In this document: positions 1-5,781 of the stretch, piece after piece
Layout of the letters: every line of letters begins with the position of its first letter
Position numbering within the stretch: the stretch's first letter is position 1
Assembly: GCA_022508735.1 (NCBI GenBank)
Contig: JAFLUQ010000109.1
Span: 1-7,577, forward strand
DNA from: Oscillospiraceae bacterium
Lineage (GTDB): Bacteria; Bacillota; Clostridia; UMGS1883
DNA length: 7,577 nt
Direction: 5' to 3'
The notes under the pieces: model-generated
Told to the model about the DNA's origin: nothing
The model's database searches: none
Seen by the model: only the letters and a program-made list of their open reading frames with translations
Position numbers and translations under genes: made by a program

Positions 1-2291
1 TGAGCCGTTCCTCGGCTCTGGCAAGTAAGGCCACCGGCTATCCCATAGCCAAGGTTGCGGCAAAGATAGCTCTGGGCTATAACCTTGACGAGATAAAGAA
101 CGCCGTGACAGGCAAGACCTTTGCCTGCTTCGAGCCGGCGCTTGATTACATCGTTGTTAAGATCCCCAAGTGGCCCTTTGACAAGTTTGTCACCGCCGAG
201 CGCAAGCTGGGCACTCAGATGAAGGCCACCGGTGAGGTCATGAGCATCAGCACCTGTTTTGAAGGCGCTCTTATGAAGGCCGTGCGCTCGCTGGAGCTGA
301 ATATATACAGCCTCGACCTTCCGCAGTACAGAGATATGGAGCTTGATGAGCTTCGCACAGAGCTTCGTCATGTGGATGATATGCGCCTGTTCGTAGTGGC
401 TCAGGCCCTCAAAAAGGGGATGACTGTTGACGAGATCCACGACATAACCACTATTGACAAGTGGTTCCTCGGGAAAATAGACAATATCGTACAGCTGGAG
501 GCTGCGCTGAAATCCCGGTCCCTGACTCCCGAGCTGCTGGAGAAGGCCAAAATCTACGGCTTCTATGATAAGGTCATCGGCGAGCTCCTTGGCAAGACTG
601 ACCGTGAGATCAAGTCTCTGCGCCTCAGGTGGGGCATAGTGCCGGCCTATAAGATGGTTGACACCTGCGCCGCTGAGTTTGAGGCCGTTACGCCTTATTA
701 CTACTCCTGCTACGGCGGCGAGACTGAGGCCGATACCCGTAGTGACAAGAGGAAAATACTGGTTCTCGGCAGCGGGCCGATACGCATCGGCCAGGGCATA
801 GAGTTCGACTACTGCTCTGTTCACGCTGTTTGGGCGCTGAAGAGGCTCGGCTATGAGACCATAATCGTAAACAACAACCCCGAAACGGTTTCCACCGACT
901 TTGACATTTCAGACAAGCTCTATTTTGAGCCGCTGACTCCCGAGGACGTGGAAAACATCGTTGACATAGAAAAGCCCTACGGCGCCATTGTGCAGTTTGG
1001 CGGGCAGACGGCCATCAAGCTCACCAAAGCCTTAAACGACATGGGCGTGAAAATTCTCGGCACCGATGCCCGTGACGTGGATCGCGCCGAGGACCGGGAG
1101 CTGTTCGACGAGGTGCTTGAGACCTGCGGCATCCGCCGCCCCAAGGGCAAGACGATATTCACCTGTGAGGAGGCTATCGCCGCGGCCAATGAAATAGGCT
1201 ATCCGGTGCTTGTGCGCCCCAGCTACGTGCTCGGCGGCCAGGGTATGGAGATCGCCTATAACGACAAGGATATCACTATATACATGGAGATAATCAACCG
1301 CAGCGTGCAGGAGCACCCGATCCTTGTGGACAAGTATGTTCACGGCAAGGAGGTCGAGGTTGACGCGGTCTGCGACGGTAAGGACATACTTATCCCCGGC
1401 ATCATGGAGCACCTTGAGCGCGCGGGCGTACACAGCGGCGACAGCATCAGTGTTTATCCCACACAGACCATAAGCGAAAAGGACAAACAGACCATTATCG
1501 AGTTCACCAAGAGCCTTGCGACTGAGCTCCACGTAGTGGGTCTTATCAATATTCAGTTTATTGTGGCTGAGGACGGCGTTTACGTTATCGAGGTAAATCC
1601 CCGCAGCAGCCGCACGGTGCCATATATCAGCAAGGTCACAAATGTGCCTATAGTGGCTCTGGCCATACGCTGCATGCTGGGCGAAAATCTTGCCGATCTT
1701 GGCTACGGTGTGGACCTGCACCCGGAGGCGGACTACGTGGCCGTAAAGATGCCGGTGTTCAGCTTTGAAAAGCTTCACGACGTTGACACCTCCCTCGGGC
1801 CTGAGATGAAGTCCACCGGTGAGGTGCTGGGCGTGGCCCCGACCTTCCACGAGGCTCTGTATAAGTCATTCATTGCGAGCGGCCTTAAGATCCCGGCTCT
1901 GGGCAATATGCTCATAACCGTCCGTGACACCGATAAGGAAGAGGTTTGCCAGATAGCGAAGGATTTCGCAGAGTACGGCTTCGGCATTTACGCCACCGGC
2001 GGCACCTGCACCTATCTTCAAGAGAACGGCGTTCGCGCCCGCAGGGTCAACAAGATCGCCGAGGGCTCGCCCGACATTCTTGACCTCATCGGCGGAGGCA
2101 GCGTTGACCTTGTGGTGAATACACCCACCCGCGGCCGCCAGCACAACCGCGACGGCTTCAAGATCCGCCGCACAAGCGTTGAGCGCAGCATACCCTGTAT
2201 GACCAGCCTTGATACCGCTAAGGCCCTGCTTGCCGCGATCAAGCAGAAGGACGAAGGCGAGCTGGGAATTGTGGATATATCAACTATATAA
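1..2291 (+). CDS. carB: Carbamoyl phosphate synthase large subunit (5'-truncated by window edge)
   Basis: This is the large subunit of carbamoyl phosphate synthase, which makes carbamoyl phosphate from glutamine-derived ammonia, bicarbonate and two ATP in the cytoplasm, for pyrimidine and arginine synthesis. It needs the small glutaminase subunit (CarA), which is not in the window. The reading frame is open from base 3 and begins SRSSALASKATG, which follows the conserved E-x-N-P-R-V metal-site motif; about 304 residues are missing by comparison with E. coli CarB, and 762 are present. In order: the end of the first ATP-grasp half; the oligomerisation region (fragment residues about 100-240); the second synthetase half, with GSGPIRIGQGIEFDY, the ATP-grasp loop RPSYVLGGQGMEI and metal ligands in IEVNPRSSRTVP (E530, N532); and a full C-terminal MGS-like allosteric domain (about 634-762) with YATGGT, VNK and VNTPTRGR. 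Full-length families are about 1,060-1,075 residues, so the C-terminus is complete. UMP control is likely by family but not shown here. The GTG at 105 is internal, not a start. Confidence 0.97.
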   Translation, partial: SRSSALASKATGYPIAKVAAKIALGYNLDEIKNAVTGKTFACFEPALDYIVVKIPKWPFDKFVTAERKLGTQMKATGEVMSISTCFEGALMKAVRSLELNIYSLDLPQYRDMELDELRTELRHVDDMRLFVVAQALKKGMTVDEIHDITTIDKWFLGKIDNIVQLEAALKSRSLTPELLEKAKIYGFYDKVIGELLGKTDREIKSLRLRWGIVPAYKMVDTCAAEFEAVTPYYYSCYGGETEADTRSDKRKILVLGSGPIRIGQGIEFDYCSVHAVWALKRLGYETIIVNNNPETVSTDFDISDKLYFEPLTPEDVENIVDIEKPYGAIVQFGGQTAIKLTKALNDMGVKILGTDARDVDRAEDRELFDEVLETCGIRRPKGKTIFTCEEAIAAANEIGYPVLVRPSYVLGGQGMEIAYNDKDITIYMEIINRSVQEHPILVDKYVHGKEVEVDAVCDGKDILIPGIMEHLERAGVHSGDSISVYPTQTISEKDKQTIIEFTKSLATELHVVGLINIQFIVAEDGVYVIEVNPRSSRTVPYISKVTNVPIVALAIRCMLGENLADLGYGVDLHPEADYVAVKMPVFSFEKLHDVDTSLGPEMKSTGEVLGVAPTFHEALYKSFIASGLKIPALGNMLITVRDTDKEEVCQIAKDFAEYGFGIYATGGTCTYLQENGVRARRVNKIAEGSPDILDLIGGGSVDLVVNTPTRGRQHNRDGFKIRRTSVERSIPCMTSLDTAKALLAAIKQKDEGELGIVDISTI

Positions 2292-2299
2292 GCGTGAAA

Positions 2300-2349
2300 G
2301 TGGTAATAAAAAATCCTCGGCAACATAGCCGAGGATTTTTTATTACCAC
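2300..2349. terminator. Bidirectional rho-independent terminator between convergent genes
   Basis: The left arm (2300-2321) and right arm (2328-2349) are perfect 22-bp reverse complements around a 6-nt loop, AACATA. The core stem TCCTCGGC/GCCGAGGA is flanked by an A-run on the left and a T-run on the right, so transcripts from either strand end in a GC stem followed by a U-tract. It begins 9 nt after the carB stop and serves carB on the plus strand and the lemA operon on the minus strand. The minus-strand stop codon (2343-2345) lies inside the right arm. Confidence 0.95.
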
Positions 2350-2705
2350 TTGTCGGAATTACTCTTTATATAATCATATAATTGGGTTTCGTTAAAATCT
2401 TCTCTATGGATATTTAAGTCATTTAACAAAATGTTTAACCCGAAAATCCAACCGTAATCGTTGTCTTGCATAGCCAATTCAGTTGTTTTTTCAATTCCAT
2501 CGATTAAACACTCTTTGTCAAATTCCCGCAGAGCCTCTGTTATTTCCGGGAATACGGGCCAATTTATATCCTGATAAAACTGCAGCATATCCATGAGCAG
2601 CGGCTTGGATTTTGGATAACCCATCTTTAAAATTATTTTAGCCGAGTTTCTCCAAGAACGTTTATTGTTCCAATCAATCAGTCGGTCAAGTGGAATATTG
2701 TCCAT
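2343..2705 (-). CDS. Small DUF5071-like protein of unknown function
   Basis: This encodes a 120-residue soluble protein with no signal peptide or membrane segment. It begins MDNIPLDRLIDWNN. The stretch FYQDINWPVFPEI (about 43-55), preceded by the lysine/leucine-rich MGYPKSKPLLMDM, resembles the 'LLxWLQDxNWPVA' core of DUF5071 proteins as I remember the family; the function of that family is not established. The ATG at 2705 is chosen because AGAGGT lies 6 nt upstream; a longer open frame to 2816 only adds an Ala-rich stretch read antisense through the Gly-repeat of the neighbour. It starts 37 nt after the DUF2207 stop with no promoter or terminator visible between, so it is probably the third gene of the lemA operon. 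By hand count G+C over 2341-2700 is about 36%, against 48-63% in sampled lines of carB, so it looks recently acquired. No catalytic motif is visible. The family call is tentative. Confidence 0.75.
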   Translation of the reverse strand: MDNIPLDRLIDWNNKRSWRNSAKIILKMGYPKSKPLLMDMLQFYQDINWPVFPEITEALREFDKECLIDGIEKTTELAMQDNDYGWIFGLNILLNDLNIHREDFNETQLYDYIKSNSDKW

Positions 2706-2711
2706 AGTGAT

Positions 2712-2717
2712 ACCTCT
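2712..2717 (-). promoter_or_regulatory. Ribosome binding site that sets the DUF5071-like gene start
   Basis: On the minus strand AGAGGT sits 6 nt before the ATG at 2705. It supports that start over the upstream in-frame ATG at 2816, which lies within the coding sequence of the DUF2207 gene in a GC-repeat tract. Confidence 0.7.
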
Positions 2718-2742
2718 TTTTATGCTCGCAGCATTGCGCGGC

Positions 2743-4596
2743 CTACCATGCGCGGCCGCCGCCACCGCCGCCACCGCCGCCGGAGAAGCCGCCGCCACTG
2801 AAACCGCCGCCGCCAAAGCGGCCGTTACCGGAGTTTTTGACTTCGCGCTGGGCGTAGACCCGGCTCAGTGACGTGACCGTGCTCATGGCGGTGCGGGTCA
2901 TAACGTAGGGAGTGAAGGGACGGCCGCCATATCCCGTGTACCAGCTGGGAGGCTCTTTGATAAGCCCTTCGAATTTTTTTGCCCAGACGTCGGTCACGCC
3001 AAGCACCACCGCAAAGGGCAGGGTGTCAAAGAAATAGGCGGGATTTTCGCCGATAAGCGCCTCGATGCGAGACTTTTCAGCAGTTTTAAGAAAATTCCTG
3101 AAGCCTGTGCAGCGGCCGATTAACCTTGTGGCATAGTCCGTGCGGCGGTTTACCAGAGCCGCGAACACGGCTGCCAGCGAGGATAGCGCGGTTATGCTGA
3201 GGCACCGCGGCACACTGCCGAAGAAGCGAGTTTCCATAAATCGGGAGGCAATAAAGCACGATAATGCGATCAACGCAGATATAAAAACAGCCTTGAGAAT
3301 AAGCATGAAGCCGGAGCTGTTTTTTCTCTGAATAAGCCTATATGTCAGCACATAGGCTATAATCGGCGGAATAAGGCCGAGGAAGGACAACAGCACGGTG
3401 TCGCCAGGTTCATTTATCAGGCTGAGCACGCCGTAAATAATGGGGGCAGATAGGCAGGATAACAGGAATAATACAGAAGTCCGGCGGTTTGCGACCTCCT
3501 CCAAAGCGCGCTGACCACGGAAGCTTTCCTCAGTGTTGATTATGGCGGTTTGAGCCGCCTCATAGTATTTCTTTTCTATTTGCTTATTTGTCACTTTACC
3601 GTCGCTGCCGGCGGCGAACAAGGCTTCAAAGGCGGCACGCTCGTAGTTCGGTCTGTCCGGGCTGATGGGGCTCAGTCTTTCCAGAACAAAACCGCCTTTT
3701 TCTGTTTCGGTATACCTGATATAGCCCTTTGAGGCCCAGAAAAAGATCATAGCCGATATGTCAGAGGGGCTGACACTGTTCTTCATTACATATGCCAGCT
3801 CGGCGGGATTCATGTCGTCGGGGGGATAGAACTCCACCATCGGAATTATATCCTCGTCACGACCGCTTTTGAGCCACTGACTGAAGGCCATTGCCAGAAT
3901 TACGGCGGCAAGCAGGATGAGGCCGAAGACCAGCACGTCCTGCACAGGAGTCAGGCTCCGGGGCGCGTCGGTAAAGGTGCCCTCCGGCAGGCTGATATAT
4001 AGGGTAAGACCCTCGTGCCTGCTCAGCCGGTCCGCGGTGAGCCGTACTGTGTTGCCAACTATCTCCGCACCGCCAATGTCGGTGCTGTTTCCATACTCTC
4101 CACGGTAAACGGCAACACTTTTGATTTGGTCAGTTGGCAGAGTTACTGTCACCTCGGCGTTTTCAATAGAGGTGTCCCACTCGGTGCCTATGGGGGTGAT
4201 ATAGACTATGTCGCTCTCGCTGTCACCGTCTTTGGCATAGACCATATCATAGGTCAATACGTAGCTCTTAGGGCCGTACACATATTGATACGGGTCGCCC
4301 AGCCTTATTCCGAGTACGTTTGTACCGCTCTCGAGTGTAAAGGGGTCAGAGGCGGACACACTTGCTATCTTATACGGCTCCTGACTACTGCTAAGGGGTA
4401 TTTCCCGTATCAGGCCGTGGCTTTGGGAGGTGAAGTTAAGACTTAACTCCTCACGAACGCTGTGCACCCGGGCCTTGTCTACGGAGATATCCACGCTGTA
4501 GCTTTCAATTACAAACGGCTCATAGGCCAACGCCACCGACGGCAGCAGAAACAGGGCCGTTAAAAGCGCGGCAATTTTAGAACTTAACCTGAACAT
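2743..4596 (-). CDS. DUF2207 family membrane protein with Gly-rich C-terminal tail
   Basis: This encodes a 617-residue protein with the DUF2207 layout. Residues 1-24 are a signal peptide (basic start, hydrophobic core, VALA before YEP). Residues about 26-205 form an extracytoplasmic beta-rich domain (IESYSVDISVDKARVHSVREEL, then GLIREIP). A membrane segment follows at about 219-240, then a cytoplasmic region with ELAYVMKNSVSPSDISAMIF (266-285), which looks like a winged-helix-like part. Hydrophobic segments lie at about 375-395, 400-420, 430-450 and 462-482, then the family-typical GFRNFLKTAEKSRIEALIGE and YFFDTLPFAVVLGV. The tail (593-617) is nearly all Gly, Ser and Phe and ends RAW. The biochemical role is unknown; the family often sits beside LemA, as here. 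The start at 4596 is chosen because GGAGAG lies 5 nt upstream and because a signal peptide follows at once; the in-frame ATG at 4644 would put 16 residues in front of it. The start overlaps the lemA end by 20 nt in another frame, suggesting translational coupling. Confidence 0.92.
   Translation of the reverse strand: MFRLSSKIAALLTALFLLPSVALAYEPFVIESYSVDISVDKARVHSVREELSLNFTSQSHGLIREIPLSSSQEPYKIASVSASDPFTLESGTNVLGIRLGDPYQYVYGPKSYVLTYDMVYAKDGDSESDIVYITPIGTEWDTSIENAEVTVTLPTDQIKSVAVYRGEYGNSTDIGGAEIVGNTVRLTADRLSRHEGLTLYISLPEGTFTDAPRSLTPVQDVLVFGLILLAAVILAMAFSQWLKSGRDEDIIPMVEFYPPDDMNPAELAYVMKNSVSPSDISAMIFFWASKGYIRYTETEKGGFVLERLSPISPDRPNYERAAFEALFAAGSDGKVTNKQIEKKYYEAAQTAIINTEESFRGQRALEEVANRRTSVLFLLSCLSAPIIYGVLSLINEPGDTVLLSFLGLIPPIIAYVLTYRLIQRKNSSGFMLILKAVFISALIALSCFIASRFMETRFFGSVPRCLSITALSSLAAVFAALVNRRTDYATRLIGRCTGFRNFLKTAEKSRIEALIGENPAYFFDTLPFAVVLGVTDVWAKKFEGLIKEPPSWYTGYGGRPFTPYVMTRTAMSTVTSLSRVYAQREVKNSGNGRFGGGGFSGGGFSGGGGGGGGGRAW
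2754..2822 (-). repeat. GCC-rich short tandem repeat encoding the poly-Gly tail
   Basis: The plus strand is made mostly of CCGCCA/CCGCCG units; on the coding strand these read as GGN glycine codons, giving GGGGFSGGGFSGGGGGGGGG near the DUF2207 C-terminus. The GGGFS unit occurs in tandem. Such tails are usual in the family, but this kind of tract can change length by replication slippage; a 3n change alters Gly number and any other change would shift the last few codons. Confidence 0.8.
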
Positions 4597-5125
4597 TTTC
4601 TCTCTCCGCGTTGTTAGATACTTCAAAATAGGGCATCTGCTCAAAGTGGAACATAGCAGCGATTATGCTGCTGGGCACGACCATGCACTTTTCGTTGTAC
4701 TGACGGACGGTGCCGTTATAGTACTTTCTGGCTTGGGCGATGTCGTCTTCCACCTTGGTGAGCTGAGTCTGAAGCCCCGTAAACTGTGTGTCGGCCTTGA
4801 GCTGGGGGTAGGCCTCGCTCAGGGCGAAAAGCCGGCCGAGAGCCTGAGTGAGCTGATTTTCACTCTCAATGCGGGCGTCGCCTGTGGCCGAGATAGCGCT
4901 GTTGCGCGCCTTAATAACACCCTCAAGGGTCTCAGACTCGTGCTTGGCATAACCCTTTACGGTCTCAACAAGATTTGGGATCAGGTCGTGGCGCTTCTTA
5001 AGGTAAACGTCCATAGTTGAGAAGGCCTCCTGAGCTGTGAGCCTGCGGCGCACGAGACCGTTATAGATCGCCAGCCCCGCGCCTATGATGACGGCGATAA
5101 TTACGCCGATGATGAGTATTGTCAT
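4577..5125 (-). CDS. lemA: LemA family membrane-anchored protein
   Basis: This encodes a 182-residue LemA protein, close to the usual 180-200. One N-terminal membrane helix (about 3-21) is followed by the family block YNGLVRRRLTAQEAF, then MDVYLKKRHDLIPNLVETVKGYAKHE (38-63), EAYPQLKA (104-111), a helix with DDIAQARKYYNGTVRQYN (127-144) and the end pattern FHFEQMPYFEV. The fold is a long helical bundle, with a short outside N-terminus by family. Its molecular function is not settled; it is often paired with DUF2207 or TPM-domain membrane proteins. The ATG at 5125 is preceded by a perfect AAGGAGG at 5134-5140, 8 nt upstream, and by a consensus promoter about 30 nt upstream. It is the first gene of a minus-strand operon, and its last 20 nt overlap the start of the DUF2207 gene. 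The gene looks intact. Confidence 0.96.
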   Translation of the reverse strand: MTILIIGVIIAVIIGAGLAIYNGLVRRRLTAQEAFSTMDVYLKKRHDLIPNLVETVKGYAKHESETLEGVIKARNSAISATGDARIESENQLTQALGRLFALSEAYPQLKADTQFTGLQTQLTKVEDDIAQARKYYNGTVRQYNEKCMVVPSSIIAAMFHFEQMPYFEVSNNAERENVQVKF

Positions 5126-5155
5126 TGTGATTTCCTCCTTTTATTTGTTATTTCC

Positions 5156-5184
5156 ATTATATAACAATTAATAATATAAGTCAA
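5156..5184 (-). promoter_or_regulatory. Sigma-A-type promoter for the lemA operon
   Basis: On the minus strand TTGACT (5179-5184) and a perfect TATAAT (5156-5161) are separated by exactly 17 nt. The predicted transcript starts near 5149, giving a leader of about 24 nt that contains the AAGGAGG of lemA. The spacing and match to consensus suggest strong, constitutive activity. The core promoter is nearly 90 bp from the MarR operator on the other side of the spacer, so it is probably not repressed by it directly. Confidence 0.85.
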
Positions 5185-5199
5185 GATACAATAAAAGAA

Positions 5200-5215
5200 C
5201 GTAATATAAATTACG
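5200..5215. promoter_or_regulatory. Inverted repeat upstream of the lemA -35 box, possible operator
   Basis: CGTAAT and ATTACG form perfect 6-bp arms around ATAA. The repeat is 16 bp beyond the -35 element of the lemA promoter and 44 bp before the -35 of the marR promoter, a position fitting an activator or regulator site. It lies in very AT-rich DNA, where short palindromes arise by chance, so the call is weak. It does not match the TTAGYATGCTAA operator. Confidence 0.3.
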
Positions 5216-5258
5216 GAATATATACACGAAAAATTAACAAAAAATACATATATACCTA

Positions 5259-5287
5259 TTGACAAATTTTTTTTAGTATGCTAAAAT
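5259..5287 (+). promoter_or_regulatory. Sigma-A-type promoter for the marR-ABC exporter operon
   Basis: A perfect TTGACA (5259-5264) and TAAAAT (5282-5287) are separated by 17 nt. The spacer contains a run of eight T residues (5267-5274). The predicted transcription start is near 5294, inside the second operator palindrome, leaving a leader of about 40 nt before the marR ATG at 5335. The overlap of operator and -10 box indicates that bound repressor would block RNA polymerase. Confidence 0.88.
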
Positions 5288-5298
5288 TAGCATGCTAA
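5273..5298. promoter_or_regulatory. Tandem palindromic operator, probable MarR autoregulation site
   Basis: Two 12-bp boxes lie in tandem: TTAGTATGCTAA (5273-5284, one mismatch from a palindrome) and TTAGCATGCTAA (5287-5298, perfect), 2 bp apart, so their centres are 14 bp apart. The second box sits in a 20-bp perfect palindrome (5283-5302). The first box covers the spacer end and the start of the -10 box, and the second covers the -10 end and the predicted transcription start. MarR dimers usually bind palindromes of this kind in their own promoters. The assignment to the adjacent MarR gene is an inference from position. Confidence 0.85.
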
Positions 5299-5319
5299 TT
5301 TTTTGAAATGGGATTAAAA

Positions 5320-5325
5320 GGGAGG
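5320..5325 (+). promoter_or_regulatory. Ribosome binding site that sets the marR start
   Basis: GGGAGG ends 9 nt before the ATG at 5335. The in-frame ATG at 5308 lies only about 14 nt from the predicted transcription start and has no purine-rich site before it, so the ATG at 5335 is the better start. Confidence 0.8.
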
Positions 5326-5334
5326 AAGGCGTAT

Positions 5335-5781
5335 ATGGAAAAGCTGGGAAAGCTTTTTGCAGATGTGGCCCGCTGCCATTCCAGCGGAGTCCACAATGAA
5401 GTATGTAAGCTCGGCGTCGGGCGCGGTATGCCGCCTATGCTGGGATATATCCGTCATCACAACGGCTGCAAGCAGTCGGAGCTGTGCAAAAACGGGCACA
5501 TAAGTGCTGCGACGGTAACCGTAATGCTGCAGTCGATGGAGAAAAACGGCTTTATTACACGCTGCACCGATAAAGACGATCAGCGCTGCGTGCGGCTCTA
5601 TATAACTCCCAAGGGAGAAGAGACCGAGCGGCTAAGCCGCGATATGGTCGAGAGTTTTGATCGGGAGTTTTTTTCATGCCTGACAGAGGAGGAACAAGCC
5701 TCGCTGGGGGAAATTCTGACACAGCTGTCGGAGCACCACAGCTGCAGACGGGATTTTGATAAGAAAGGGGAGAACGCATAG
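5335..5781 (+). CDS. MarR-family winged-helix transcriptional regulator
   Basis: This encodes a 148-residue MarR-type dimeric DNA-binding repressor. The helix-turn-helix spans about residues 46-77: KQSELCKNGHISAATVTVML, then QSMEKNGFITRC, the recognition helix and the next turn. The wing follows in DKDDQRCVRLYITPKGEE (79-96), which includes the conserved Asp-Arg and the LTxKG-like LYITPKG. The flanking N- and C-terminal helices would form the dimer interface. A double palindromic operator covers its promoter, so it probably represses itself and the exporter genes behind it. Its stop TAG shares its G with the GTG start of the ABC gene (TAGTG), giving 1-nt overlap and likely translational coupling. 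It is odd in having eight cysteines (14, 24, 45, 51, 77, 85, 115, 137), which could mean thiol or metal sensing, but no OhrR-type signature was recognised. The ligand is unknown. Confidence 0.93.
   Translation: MEKLGKLFADVARCHSSGVHNEVCKLGVGRGMPPMLGYIRHHNGCKQSELCKNGHISAATVTVMLQSMEKNGFITRCTDKDDQRCVRLYITPKGEETERLSRDMVESFDREFFSCLTEEEQASLGEILTQLSEHHSCRRDFDKKGENA

Noticed and set aside
1032..1850. 272-codon open frame on the minus strand inside carB
   Set aside because: It lies wholly antisense to well-conserved carB codons, has a composition typical of reverse-read coding sequence and matches no family I recognise.
2722..2734. ATGCT-CGC-AGCAT hairpin between the DUF2207 and DUF5071-like genes
   Set aside because: Only five base pairs and no T-run on the coding strand, so it is not a terminator; it may be chance.
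2706..2816. Upstream start extending the DUF5071-like protein by 37 residues
   Set aside because: The extension is Ala-rich, overlaps the DUF2207 coding end out of frame and lacks a good ribosome binding site; the ATG at 2705 has one.
2665..2871. Plus-strand Ala-rich open frame opposite the DUF2207 tail
   Set aside because: The Ala run is the complement of the Gly codon repeat (GCC against GGC), not a protein in its own right.
4597..4644. Upstream in-frame start for the DUF2207 protein
   Set aside because: It would place 16 residues before a clear signal peptide and lie deeper inside lemA; the ATG at 4596 has GGAGAG at proper spacing.
5126..5334. Possible small RNA or riboswitch in the divergent spacer
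   Set aside because: The two predicted leaders are only about 24 and 40 nt, and the spacer is explained by promoters and operators; no structured aptamer is seen.
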